Shown piece by piece: positions 1 to 10,909 of a stretch of DNA of 64,000 nt. Every line of letters starts with the position of its first letter. The stretch's first letter is position 1. The notes beneath the pieces are model-generated. The model was not told where the DNA came from and made no database searches. It worked only from the letters and a program-made list of their open reading frames with translations. Source of the DNA: Abelmoschus esculentus. Lineage: Eukaryota; Streptophyta; Magnoliopsida; Malvales; Malvaceae. The stretch is taken from contig JAUCBN010000017.1 of assembly GCA_035048815.1 (NCBI GenBank), forward strand, positions 9,854,936 to 9,918,935, in the 5' to 3' direction. Both the position numbers and the translations under genes were made by a program.

Positions 1-3000
1 GGTTGTCCATCACGGCATACGCTTAAGGTGAGGGTTTGTTTACCTTGACATGCATTCAAAGAGAGGGGTTATTCATCGTGACATATGCTCAAAGAGAGGG
101 GTCATTCATCGCGACATACGCTCAAAGAGAGAGGTCGTCTATCACGGCATACACTCAAAGAGAGGAATCGTTCTTTATGACATACGCTTGAAGAAAGGAG
201 TCATTCACCGCGATATACGTTCATAGAGAGGGGTCCATCCATCACGGAATACGCTCCAAGAATGGGATCGTTTATTCTAACATGAACTCGAAGGGATGTG
301 TCATTCATCGTGACATACTCTCAAAGAGAAGGATTGTCCATGACGGTATACACTCAGAGAGAGACCGTTCATTATGACACGGACTCGAAGAGAGGGGTCA
401 TTCATCGCGAAATATGTTCAAAGATAGGCGTCGTACACCATGAAATGCTCTTGAAGAGAGAGGTCATTCATCATGACATACGATCAAAGAGAGGGGTCGT
501 CCATCACAGTATAAACTCAAAGAGAGGGATCGTTAATTATGACATACGCTTGAAGAGAGGGGTCATTCACCGCGACATAGGCTCAAAGAGAGGGGTCGTC
601 TTTCACGATATACGCTCTAAGAAAGGGATATTTCATAATGACATGCAGTCGAAGGGTGAGGCATTTCATCGCGACATACGCTCAAAGAGAAGGGTCATCC
701 ATCACGGTATACGCTTTAAGAAAGAGACCGTTCACCATGACATGCAATCAAAGAGAGGGGTCATTCATCGCAACATACGCTCAAAGAGAGGGGTCATCGA
801 TCACGGTATACGCTCAAAGAGAGGGATCGTTCACTATAACATACTTGAAGAGAGGGGTCATTCATCTCGACGTACGTTCAAATAGAAGGATCGTCCATCA
901 CGGTATATAGTCTTAGAATGGGACCGTTCACCATGACAAGCACTCAAAGAGAAGTGTCATTCATCGCAACAAACGCTCAAAGAGAGGGGTCATCAATCAC
1001 GCTTTACGCTCAAATAGAGGGAACGTTCATTATGACATGCACTCGAAGAGTGGAGTCATTCATCGCGACATACGCTCAAAGAGTGCGGCGTCCATCGCGT
1101 CATACACTCAAAGAGAGGGGTCGTTCATTATCACAGGCTCTAAAAGAGAGGGTGGTTATTCATGGCAACATACGCTTAAAGAGAGGGGTCGTCCATCACA
1201 GTATACGCTCAAAAGGAGGGACCGTTTATTATGATATGCACTCAAAGATAGGGGTCATTCATCGTGACATACGCTCAAAGAGAGGGGTCGTCCATCACGA
1301 CATATGGTCAAAGAGAAGGGCCGTTAAATATGACAAACGCTCGAAGAGAGGGGTCATTCGCCACGACATACTCTCAAAGAGAGGGTCATCCACCATGGTA
1401 TACGCTCTAAGAAAAGGTTGGTTCAATATGACATGCACTTGTTGAGAGGGGTCATTTATCACGACATACGCTCAAAAAGAAGGGTGGTCCAGCACGGTTT
1501 ACGTTGTAAGAAAGGGATGGTTCATTCTAACATGCACTCGAAGAGAGGGATCATTAAACGTGACAAATGCTTAAAGAGGGGTCGTCCATCACGGTATACG
1601 CACAAAGAGATGTACCGTACACCATGAAATGCACTCGAAGAGAGAGGTCATTCATCATGACATACGCTCAAAGAGAGTGGTCGTCTATCATGGTATACAC
1701 TCAAAGAGAGGGACAATTAATTATGATATACGCTTGAAGAGAGGGGTCATTCACCGCGACATAGGCTCAAAGAGAGGGGTCGTCCATCACGATATATGCT
1801 CTAAGAAATGGACATTTCATAATGACAAGCAGTCGAAGGGTGAGGCATTTCATCGCGACATACGCTCAAAGAGAAGGGTCGTCCATCACGGTATACGCTT
1901 TAAGAAAGGGACTGTTCACCATGATATGCAATCAAAGAGAGGGGTCATTCATCGCAACATATGCTCAAAGAGGGCGGTCATCGATCACGGTATAACTCAA
2001 AGAGATGGATCATTTATTATAACATACGCTTAAAGAGAGGGGTCATTCATCTCGACATACGTTCAAATAGAAGGGTCGTCCATCACGGTATACAATCTTA
2101 GAAAGGGCCCGTTCACCATGACATGCACTCAAAGAGAAGTGCCATTCATCGCAACAAACGCTCAAAGAGAGGGGTCATCGATCACGCTTTACGTTCAAAT
2201 AGAGGGACCGTTCATTATGACATGCACTCGAAGAGTGGAGTCATTCATCGCGACATACGCTCAAAGAGCGCGGCGTCCATCGCGGTATACACTCAAAGAG
2301 AGGGGCCGTTCAATATCACATGCTCTAAAAGAGTGGGTGGTTATTCATCGCAACATACGCTTAAAGAGAGGGGTCATCCATCACAGTATACGCTCAAAAG
2401 GAGGGACCGTTTATTATGATATACACTCAAAGATAGGGGTCATTCATCGTGACATACGCTCAAAGAGAGGGGTCGTCCATCAAGACATATGCTCAAAGAG
2501 AAGGGCCGTTCAATATGACAAACGCTCGAAGAGAGGGTGTCATTCACCACAACATACTCTCAAAGAGAGGGGTCGTCTATCATTGTATACGCTCTAAGAA
2601 AAGGCTGGTTCAACATGACACGCACTTGTTGAGAGGGGTCATTTATCGCGACATATGCTCAAAGAGAAGGGTGGTCCAGCACGGTTTACGTTGTAAGAAA
2701 GGGATGGTTCATTATGACATGCACTCGAAGAGAGGGATCATTCAATGCGACATACGCTTAAAGAGAGGGGTTGTCCATCACGGTATACGCACAAAGAGAG
2801 GGACTGTACACCATGAAATGCACTCGAAGAGAGTGGTCATTCATCATGACATACGCTCAAAGAGAGTGGCCGTCCATCACGGTATACACTCAAAGAGAGG
2901 GACCGTTCATTATGATATATGCTCGAAGAGAGGGGTCGTTCACCGAGATATAAGCTTAAAAAGAGGGGTCGTCCATCACGGTATACTCTCAAAGAGACGG

Positions 3001-3415
3001 ACCGTTCATTATGACATACGCTCGCAGAGAGGGGTCGCTCATCGCGATATACGCTCAAAGAGCGCGGCGTCCATCGTGTTATACACTCAACGAGAGGGGC
3101 CATTCATTTTGACATGCACTCTCAGAGAAAGAAAGAGGTCGTCCATCACAGTATACGCTCAAAGGGAGGGGGTCCTTTTATTATGACATGCACTCGAAGA
3201 TAGGGGTCATTCATCGCGATATTCACTCAAATAGAGGGGTCATTCATCGCGATATTCGCTCAAATAGAGGGGTCATCCATCACGGCATACGCTCAAAGAG
3301 AGAGACCGTTCATTATGACAAACGCTTGAAGAGAGGGGTCATTCACCACGACATGCTCTTAGAGAGAGGGGTCGTCCATCACGGTATACGCTCTAAGAAA
3401 TGGTCAGTTCAATAC
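1..3415 (+). repeat. 33-bp satellite array, forward orientation
   Basis: Tandem array of 33-bp units, each carrying a core like CTCAAAGAGAGGGGTC. Three unit variants tend to alternate, giving a 99-bp period: one with ATGACATGCACTCGAAGAGA, one with TTCATCGCGACATACGC, one with GTCCATCACGGTATACGC. Because 33 is a multiple of three and stops are rare, long open frames (up to 245 codons, 2449-3186) run in all three forward frames and also on the reverse strand; their products are 11-residue repeats such as RSKRGVVHHGI. I read these as by-products of the repeat, not as genes. A longer period of about 1.19 kb is also visible. The array ends abruptly against the LTR at 3416 and runs off the left edge. 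Confidence 0.93.
380..2745 (+). repeat. Long-period (about 1.19 kb) duplication inside the 33-bp array
   Basis: Unusual unit variants recur at a fixed distance. GAAGGGTGAGGCATTTC occurs at 651 and 1835 (1184 apart). The variant GCGGCGTCCATCGCG occurs near 1085 and 2270 (about 1185 apart), with a third, changed copy near 3062. The spacing is close to 36 units of 33 bp. The block from about 380 to 1560 is therefore a copy of about 1565 to 2745, which points to amplification in large blocks as well as unit by unit. Confidence 0.75.
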
Positions 3416-6004
3416 TGTAGCGACCCTTCCGCTAATTAAAAATTTATGTTTACTAAAAAGGTGCTATTTTTGAAAGAGTGAAAATTAAAAATTTAAAGTG
3501 CCTCAAAATTAGGAAATTTAGGGTTTAACTTTAAAAAGGGGAATTTGAGATAAAAATTGAGAATTAAAATTTGGGCTTAAAAATTAGGAATTAAGGTTGC
3601 AAATTGAAAATCGATTTGAGAAATTGGGAATTAGGAATTTAGGACTAAGAATGGAAATTGAATTAAAAAAGAAATTAGGGCTTGAAAACACTTAACTTGA
3701 CATAAAGTATTAAGGATTCGAAAAGCAATTTAGCTAGGGGAAGGGCTCAAAAGCAGACAAAAAAACACGGGGGGACCCGTCTACAAATAAACCAAATCGA
3801 AAAAGAAGATTTCGGGTTGATTCAGGACCGAAATGAAAGAATTTGAAAACTTGCAAGGGCTACGGGGTGAATTAAAGGGACACGGGTTGGTTTATGAGGT
3901 AATAAAACCATTTCCTAATAATCTAATGAGTATAAAACTGATTTAATCCGGCTAAAACAAACCTTTTTCTCATTTTTCAACCAAAAATAAAATATCTCCC
4001 CCCATTTCTCTGTTCAGTTCTTCTAGAAAGGATGAAAAAGTTGAACGTTCATCCTTTCAACCCAGAAACCACCGCATATTTCAGAATCCGGCCACCATCC
4101 ACAGCGGCCGACGAAGTAAAATCTATCCTTTTTTCTTTAAAAAAAACTTTCTTACTTCGAAACAAAACTCCTCTTTTACAAACAAAACAAAATCAGAGTC
4201 AAAGCTTCCACCTTTTATGAAAAGAATCCAAAGCAAGAAAGACATTAGAACCATTTTTGGTTCGATTCAGAAGAACGGAAAGCGATAGAGAATCTTTTTC
4301 GTCTTGACTCACCCCGAACCGACAAAGCGGAAATTGGTTTATTGTCGATCGAAGGAGAGTGTTCCGATGACCTCTAAATCGAATGGTACCAAAAAAAAAA
4401 CTACTCTACTTTCTGTTTTGATTCTATACTATGAAAAAAAATCGAGAGTATTTACCATTGAATTTGTGTTCTTTTGATTTCAATGGTGGTTCCCCCAATG
4501 AATTACAAAGTTAGGGCTTTTCTCTTCTTATAGCCCTTTTTTATTACACTGATTAGAAATTAAAATATCCTTCTTTGCTTTGTTTAAGTCTGAAATCCCT
4601 GATTTTGGTTGTGTTGTTTTCTTTATTCGCATTCTGTGAGCTTCTGAAATTGTCGATTCCATGTCATTTACTGCTCTAAAATTTGTTGAAGGATATTGAT
4701 TTTTGTCGTAATTCCTTGTACAATTTTGATGTTTTGTTTGATTTTGCTCATGTGGTTGATACAGGGCAAGAGGGGACCATGGGACATGGTTGTCGTCGTG
4801 GCCGTCAGAGAAGAGAGGGACCACTGAGAAGGGATCAATCACGACAGAGAGACGAGCGGACTCCAGAGTATCCGAAAGAGCATATGCGTGCGATACACGC
4901 GCTCGTTGAGTTCTCGAACAGTCTGACATGAGGAAACCAATTACCCGCGCGTTGGAGCGTCTGATTCTGGACGGTTATGCTCCCCTTAATCTGAGCCATT
5001 AGATTAGATACTTAGATCTAACGGCTGGGGCTTGACGGCTGCCCAAAGAGATAACAAGGGTATTAGGGTTTCTCTTATCAGATGGTTTTTGGGCCTTAGT
5101 TAATTAGCTGGTGGATTTTATTATTTTATTAGATCTTAATTGTAAATAGAATGGGCTACTGATATATATTTTGTTTTATCTTATTTAATCATATTTTATA
5201 ATAATAATAAATATAATACTATTAATATTAATAAAAAGATGATAAAATAAATTATAATAATAATAGAAACAAAAACGAAAGGAAACTAAATATTTAAAAA
5301 AATTAAACAAAAAAACAATATATACTTTTTCGAATTTTGCTTTAAATAATACATATTCTGATATTTGTAATGAAAATAAAAAGAAATTAAATAGTATAAA
5401 TAATATGCACATATAATATCCTGGACCTTTTATATATATATATAGTGTAATGATAATAAATAATAATAGTAAATAAAATAAACAAAGAAGAAAAGATCAT
5501 AAAAAAAAGGAAAACCTTTAATATTTTTATTTTAACTGTAGAACATTATAATTAGTGGTCACAACCTAATATGTTTTTTGGTTTTTGATTTTAAATAACA
5601 TATGATAACGAGAGAAATAATAAAAACAAAATACACATAAGCTAAATAATATTTTAATAACAAAATTGCACTAAATTAAAAACCAAAAAAAGAATATATA
5701 TATACAAAAAGAGTAATATAATATTTTTAGATTTCTTAAAAGAAAACAGTAACACATATAATAATATATATTTACAAAGTCAAAGAAAAGAAAAATAGGT
5801 ACAAATTAATAAATATATTAATATAATGTTTTTAAATTTTATCGTGTTTAAAAAATAAAAAACCCATTATTACACTTTTTACTCATTTTGATTTTGATTT
5901 TTGTTTTTTTTTGTCATTAACATTACAATTAACTAAAGCCCATTATTTAAGACAAAGAGAAAAATAAACGGGTTTACCCCGGATAAAATTAGTGATTATA
6001 GTTA
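3416..6004 (-). mobile_element. Long LTR, copy I, of a Tat/Ogre-like Ty3/gypsy element (minus strand)
   Basis: On the minus strand this LTR ends with GGGTCGCTACA at 3416, directly against the 33-bp satellite. It is closely similar to 26489-29639: 3416-3690 matches 26489-26770, and 3700-5400 matches 27955-29640. Copy II has 1.19 kb in between that copy I lacks. The start at 6004 is inferred from the purine run next to it and is not certain, since the sequence there reads TA and not TG. No primer-binding site lies next to the 3416 end, so this would be the 3' LTR of an element, or a solo LTR. Short frames inside it (for example 4032-4220, 4683-4931, 5185-5412) are not convincing genes. AT-rich from about 5130 to 5900. 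Confidence 0.65.
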
Positions 6005-6012
6005 CCCCCTTT
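6005..6012 (-). other. Candidate polypurine tract before LTR copy I
   Basis: On the minus strand this reads AAAGGGGG, immediately before the inferred LTR start. A purine run here is what a 3' LTR needs for plus-strand priming. It is short, and the LTR does not begin with TG, so the call is tentative. Confidence 0.35.
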
Positions 6013-6504
6013 GCTTATCGTTGTAAAACAATGATAAAGTAAAGGCTACATACACTAATTTTATCCGACTTCCCTGTTTGGAGATGCTGATATAAAAGCC
6101 CTTTCTCCACAATTTCGATAGCCCTTCTATCCCTTGAAACCCTGGTAGGCTTTGCCACGAGCAATATTTCGACTTGAGGCCACCTACACACATCAGAAAA
6201 AGATTTATCAAAAGTAAACTTTAATTCCCCTACTTAGATATTTTGAACAAAATTTAAATATTCTGAGTTGTGGGTCCCCCCTCTATGAAACTTTAAGCTC
6301 TGAATCTATCTGAAATGTTGGTCCTTCCTATATAGAACCAGTCTCTGAAAATCTTCGAACCTTTCCTATATAAAGCTCTTCGCAAAAGTCTTCGACTTGA
6401 GTCTCTCCTATATGAAACCCTAAATCTAGAATTCTAACAATGTTGATCCTTTCTCCATAGAATCCACATCTTCAAGATGCTTTGATTTCTGATCATTGCA
6501 GCAT
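6013..6504 (-). other. Gene-free stretch, probably 3' internal part of the minus-strand element
   Basis: No recognisable domain. A 69-codon minus-strand frame (6002-6211) overlaps the candidate polypurine tract and resembles nothing I know. Between 6260 and 6425 a loose repeat occurs: TCCTATATAGAACC near 6326, TCCTATATAAAGCTC near 6364 and TCCTATATGAAACC near 6406. Confidence 0.4.
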
Positions 6505-6862
6505 CTGACAGTCCCTCTCTTCGAGCGTATACCGTGGTGGGCGACCCCTCTCTTCGAGCGTATATCATAAATCATGACCCTCCTTTTCGGGCGTATATCG
6601 TAAAGCATGATCCCCCTCTTCGGGCGTATGTCGCAAAGTATGACCCCCTTCTTCAGGCGTATGTCATAAAGAATGGTCCCTCTCTTCGAGCGTATACCGT
6701 GGTGGGCGACCCCTCTCTTCAAGCGTATGTCGTAAAACATGACCCCCCTTCTTCAGGCGCATGTCATAGTGAATGGTCCCTCTCTTCGAGCGTATGTCGC
6801 AAAGTATGACCCTCTTCTTTAGGCGTATGTCATAAAGAACAGTCCCTCCGAGTGTAAACCGT
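6505..6862 (-). repeat. Small diverged cluster of the 33-bp repeat
   Basis: About eleven units of 33 bp in the reverse orientation, with cores such as CCCTCTCTTCGAGCGTAT. They differ from the large arrays by recurring changes, for example TTCGGGCGTATGTCGC and TTCAGGCGTATGTCAT, and by a simpler pattern. The cluster lies on the internal side of LTR copy I and is flanked by non-satellite sequence on both sides, so it could be part of the retroelement itself. Confidence 0.85.
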
Positions 6863-6929
6863 CTCGGTATTAAAGAAATCCTTTGTTAGTTTCTACATGT
6901 TCTCACTTGGTCGATCTCGACCGTTTCTT

Positions 6930-7372
6930 TGTCTTCTTCTTCTTCTTCTTCTTCTTCTTCTTCTCCTTTTTTTTTCTTTTTTCTTTCTTCTTTTTCTCTT
7001 TTTCTTCTTTTTTTTTCTTTTCTTTTCTTTTTGTTTTTTTCTTTCTCTTCTTTTTTTTTCTTTTTCTCTTGTTTTTCGTTCTTCTTCTTCTTATCTTTTT
7101 CTTATCTTTTGTTTCATTCTTCCTCTCTCTCCTCTTCTTTTTTTCTTTTCCTCTAATACCCTGAATATAAAAGCATCGATTTCTGACAGTCTTTTCTCAT
7201 ATTTTCTCTCTTTTCTTTTTCTTTCTCTTTCTCTTTCTTCTTCTTCTTCTCTTTTTTTTTTCTTTTTTCTTTTTTTACTTATTTTTCTCTTTCTTTTTCT
7301 TATTTCTTTGTTCTTTCTTTTGGTTTTCTCTTTTTCTTTTTTCTTTTCTTCTCTCTTTTTTTTCAAACATCC
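6930..7372 (+). repeat. Polypyrimidine tract (CTT/TTTTC-rich)
   Basis: About 440 bp, almost all C and T on the plus strand, with a CTTCTTCTT run at 6934-6962. It is interrupted near 7155-7200 by about 50 bp of mixed sequence. Open frames over it encode only Phe/Ser/Leu or, on the other strand, Lys/Glu/Arg low-complexity runs and are not genes. Confidence 0.9.
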
Positions 7373-7480
7373 TTAAGGAAGGATCGAGTTAAAGATGTTT
7401 GTTTTGTGAAAAACATCCTTAAGAAAGGGTTTGACTGAGAAGTTTGTTTTGGGGTAAACATCCTTAAGGAAGGATCAAAT
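7365..7480. repeat. Three copies of an AACATCCTTAAG motif
   Basis: AAACATCCTTAAGGAAGGAT at 7365, a variant at 7411 and a third copy near 7456, about 45 bp apart. Each contains a near-palindrome centred on CCTTAAGG. Role unknown. Confidence 0.75.
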
Positions 7481-7725
7481 TGATGCTCAAATATAGAGTG
7501 GTGCCTTACTTAAGGAATACCTGAATATCTCGTAACAAAGTGGTATCTCCCTTTAGAGAATACCTAATATTTTATCTGAATGTCTTGATATTTGATTGTC
7601 TTGATACATAAAAAAACTTGTTGCCCCTAAATAACTAGAGGTTGGAAGGCTTTTCATGACGTTGGATTCTTTGTTGAGATCCATCTCTTTTCTCGCGGAA
7701 CTAAATGATGTATGATTGTCATTAT
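7481..7725. other. Gene-free stretch between simple repeats
   Basis: No recognisable domain on either strand. The minus-strand frame 7553-7930 runs through here but is dominated by Glu/Lys/Arg low complexity from the next tract, so I do not call it. Confidence 0.4.
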
Positions 7726-7850
7726 ATTTTTGCTCTTTTTTTCTTTCTTCTTCTTCTCTTCTTTTTTTCCTTTCTTTCCCCCTTTTTCTTTCTTCTTTTT
7801 TCCTTTTCATTCTTTTTCTCCTTTTCTCTTTCTCTTCCTCATACTGTCTA
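7725..7850 (+). repeat. Second polypyrimidine tract
   Basis: About 125 bp of C/T-rich sequence, the same type as 6930-7372. Confidence 0.85.
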
Positions 7851-7964
7851 TCGTTGAACAAATCCGCGAACTCATATTTTTCTAGAGTTGTTTCTTCTTC
7901 AGTGAGCTGTAGATCAAGTTTCTGATCCATCCTCAGAATTTCTGTTTAAAATATACAAAATGCA

Positions 7965-8120
7965 ATGATGGAATGAAATGAGAATGCTAATGAGGCATGA
8001 ATATCTAACCTAAATGATGCATGAACATTTAACCTTCATGATGCATGAATGTTTAAAATAATGCATGAATGCTTAACCTAAATGATACATGAATATTAAC
8101 CCTAAATAATGCATGAATGC
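7965..8120. repeat. Degenerate tandem repeat with ATGCATGA cores
   Basis: Five to six copies of a unit near 30 bp with the core GATGCATGAATGTTTAACC or close variants (near 7988, 8018, 8040, 8063, 8086 and 8109). The same core recurs at 25345-25410, also just before a polypyrimidine tract, so the two places look like copies of one module. Confidence 0.7.
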
Positions 8121-8415
8121 TATTTTTTTTCTTTTCTTTTTTCTTCTTTTCTTACAGGATAGATTCTCGCTTCCTATCGCATCGGGCTTTTATCTCTTCT
8201 AGATCTTCCTTCTTCATCTCTTCTAGTTCTCGCTTCCTATCGCGTCAGAGCAGGATATCTCAACTTGAAATTCAAATATCCTCCTTTTGGTATAGATGTA
8301 GCATTCACCTGGGGGTCTTTTTCTTTCTCTTTCTTTTCCCTTTTTTTCTTTTTCTTTCCTCTTCTTCTTTTCTTTTTTCTTTTTTCCTTCTTTTTTCTTT
8401 TTCTCTTTCTGAAGG
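8120..8415 (+). repeat. Third polypyrimidine region with a short direct repeat
   Basis: C/T-rich at 8120-8155 and 8310-8410. Between them TTCTCGCTTCCTATCGC occurs twice, at 8164 and 8227, 63 bp apart. No gene. Confidence 0.75.
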
Positions 8416-8637
8416 ACTAAGGTGGACACATGCCCCAAACTACCTAGAGTTCAATTTTGGACGAAAGATCATCCTTATCTTTGGTGTTCTTTTTTCGATT
8501 CTTCGAAAGGCTAAAACTGACTTGCGTTGATGGGTCAAAACCTTCTATTCAAAAATGCCTCATTCCTTTAAGCTTTGTCCCAACCATAGTTTTTCATTGT
8601 GTCTTTACAATTAGTCTTATATTGCAATATTACGGGG
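8416..8637. other. Gene-free stretch up to the LINE 5' junction
   Basis: An open frame (from 8457) runs in phase into the LINE coding sequence, but its first 60 codons show no similarity to a reverse transcriptase, so I take it as chance read-through from flanking DNA. Confidence 0.4.
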
Positions 8638-10784
8638 AAAGAAAAATGCCTCTTTCCCCTTTCTTGTTTCTTTTTTGTACTCAAGGACTTTCAGCCCTGC
8701 TTAACGCTGAGCAAATTCATGGTTACCTCCCTGGGCTTTGTGCCAGCAGGAATGGGCCACGTGTCAACCATCTTCTCTTTGCAGATGACTATGTTGTTTT
8801 CATTAAAAATAATACCGCTGAAGCTCAACGCCTTAAGGATGCGCTGCACACTTATTCCATTTCGTCTGGGCAGGCGGTAAACTTTGAGAAATCAACTATC
8901 TTTTTTTTGTAGAAAACTCCTACCTCGCTCCGGGCGGATATCAACAATATTCTTCATGTACGTGAAGTGGATGACCCTGGGATTTATCTGGGAGTCCCTC
9001 TGCTCATTAGGAAAAACAAAACTGCAGCCTTGGGCTTCACCAGGGATAATATGAATGCTCGTCTGGGTACCTGGGAGAAACATCTCCTTTCCTTTAGCGG
9101 TAGTGAAATTTTCATTAAGTCTGTTATACAATCTATGCCTCAATACGTCATGTCTTGTTATCTTTTACCACAGAATATTATTGATGACATGACCACTTCG
9201 ATACGTCGATACTGGTGGTCTGGGAAAGCTGCCAAATGAGGTTGGCCTATGCTTCCTTGGGAAACTATTTGTCTTCCAAAAGCAGCTGGTGGGATTGGAT
9301 TTCGGGATCTTCACCACTTTAATATCGCATTGCTAGGTAAACAAATTTGGCGATTGATTTGTGAGCCTGATAACCTTCTTAGTCAGGTCTATAAATGCAA
9401 GTACTATCCTACGGGCTCGGTCCTTGATTCTGCTTACAATCGGAGCTCTTCCTTTGCTTGGAAGGGTCTTAGCATTGCTATTTCTAAGCTTCGCAATGGC
9501 TTTTTCAAACGCCCTGGCATGTCTAGTAATGTTTCTATTCACTTTGACAGGTGGGGTGGTTCCCAGCCTGTACACCTTTATGGTGATTATGAGGTGAATG
9601 ATGAAGTCCTTCTTCGTGCGGGTTCTTTTATGGTGCATAACTCTCCTCGTTGGGATGAACCTAAAGTGAGAGCCTATTTTTCCCATGAAGATGCTAATAC
9701 CATACTCAATGTGCCTATTATCAATGATATTAAAGATACCATTCTCTGGGGTAACCATGATGCTGGTATTTATACTATACGCTCTGGTTACCACTTTTTG
9801 CAACTGCAGCCTGGGCCTGTGCCTAGGCCCTCTAAGCTCTGGAAGGTCTTATCAAAATTGCCCACTCTTCCCAAAGTTCGCTCCTTTGGTTGGCGTTTAT
9901 GTCATGATGCTCTACCTTCTGGACAGAAAATCTTTCAAGCCAATCTTGGCCTTGGGGCCTGCCCTATTTGTAACGTGGATATTGAATCCTCTCTCCATGC
10001 TATGAGGGATTGTCCTAGTGCTAAGGAGGCGATCCTTTTGGCTGGACTCCCCTCTCGACTTCTGACCAACACTTATTCTTCCCCCCATTAGTGGCTCTCT
10101 GATGATGCTGGGTTTCTTTCCTTGCACCAATTTTCGTTGCTCATTACGGTTTTATGGAACTTATGGAATCGTCGCAATGATTTTGTCCACAACAACCATC
10201 TCCAACCAGTTTGGTTAACTGTTTCTAATGCACAACAACTTTTTACTAATTATACATCGGTTACTGATGTATCCCGTCAGCGTTCTCGGCTAGCTGAGCC
10301 CACTTTTGCTCAGGCTAGATGGACGAAACCGGCTTCTGGGTTTGTCAAAATTAACACAGATGGGGCTTTTGACCCTGTCTTAAGGGGGGCTGCTGCAGGC
10401 GTCATTGCTCGAGACTCTTCTGGCTCTATGCTCGGTGGTTGTTCTATGCCTTTTATTTACCCGGATCCCGCCTCTGCCGAGGCTCTCGCTATTCTAGAAG
10501 GTTTACGTTTTGCCGTAGCCAATGGCTGGACTAAGGTGATTCTTGAGACCGATTCTACTTCCATTGCCAACAAAGTCAACAATGTCCTTTATCAAGACCT
10601 TTCCACAGTGTAGCACTTAATGGCTCGCATTCGTTCCACTCTTGGTACTTTGCCGGATTGCAAGATTTTTTATGTGCCTAGAGCTGCCAACGTTGTAGCC
10701 CATGTTTTGGCTACTAGGGTTTACGTTCCTTTACTTCTTGTTCTTTTGACTGTTGCTTTCCCGATTTTATTCGGGCCTCTGTAA
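8638..10784 (+). pseudogene. LINE ORF2 remnant: reverse transcriptase C-terminal half, zinc-binding domain, RNase H
   Basis: ORF2 of L1-type LINEs encodes the enzyme that copies the element into DNA at the insertion site. This remnant starts in the RT palm (LSPFLF), keeps the catalytic FADD at 8778-8789, then the thumb-like region (DDPGIYLGVPLL), a zf-RVT type domain around 9835-10035 (LWKVLSKLPTLPKVRSFGWR, then CPICN and a later H and C), and an RNase H domain from about 10345 (KINTDGAF, AEALAILEG, ETDS). In RNase H the last acidic position is replaced by His in ANVVAH, as in many plant LINEs. The endonuclease and first RT motifs are missing. All parts are in one frame; the only breaks are stops at 8910-8912 (TAG), 9237-9239 (TGA), 10089-10091 (TAG) and 10611-10613 (TAG). 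Dead copy. Confidence 0.93.
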
Positions 10785-10909
10785 ACTCTGAGAGATTTCC
10801 CTCTCCTTCTTAATAATAACTTGGGTACTCTTTTCCCCATAGGGGCCTTCTTGCCTCTCGGGGTGACTAGCTATAGGTTTTTTAATGAGGCCCTTTCTTT
10901 CAAAAAAAA
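8638..10909 (+). mobile_element. 5'-truncated L1-type LINE, copy 1
   Basis: A non-LTR retrotransposon fragment. The 5' end is cut inside the reverse transcriptase, just before the LSPFLF motif, as is usual for incomplete LINE insertion. The 3' side has the whole end of ORF2, about 120 bp of 3' untranslated sequence (10785-10900) and a short A run near 10900-10909 that merges into the 170-bp satellite. No clear target-site duplication could be assigned. Confidence 0.85.

Noticed and set aside
1..3415. CRISPR array
   Set aside because: The 33-bp units are contiguous with no unique spacers, and the context is a plant genome.
298..3439. Long forward frames of up to 245 codons encoding RSKRGVVHHGI-like repeats
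   Set aside because: They come from the 33-bp unit, are open in several frames at once, and have no start context, domain or unique end.
4032..4220. Small protein starting MKKLNVHPFNPETTAYF, with a similar frame at 28283-28492
   Set aside because: The two LTR copies share it by duplication; the ends differ through frame changes and it lies antisense to the element. No evidence of coding.
6883..7930. Phe/Ser/Leu-rich frames that look like membrane proteins, and Lys/Glu-rich frames on the other strand
   Set aside because: Low-complexity translation of polypyrimidine tracts.
9333..9803. Minus-strand frame of 156 codons
   Set aside because: Shadow of the LINE ORF2 remnant on the plus strand.
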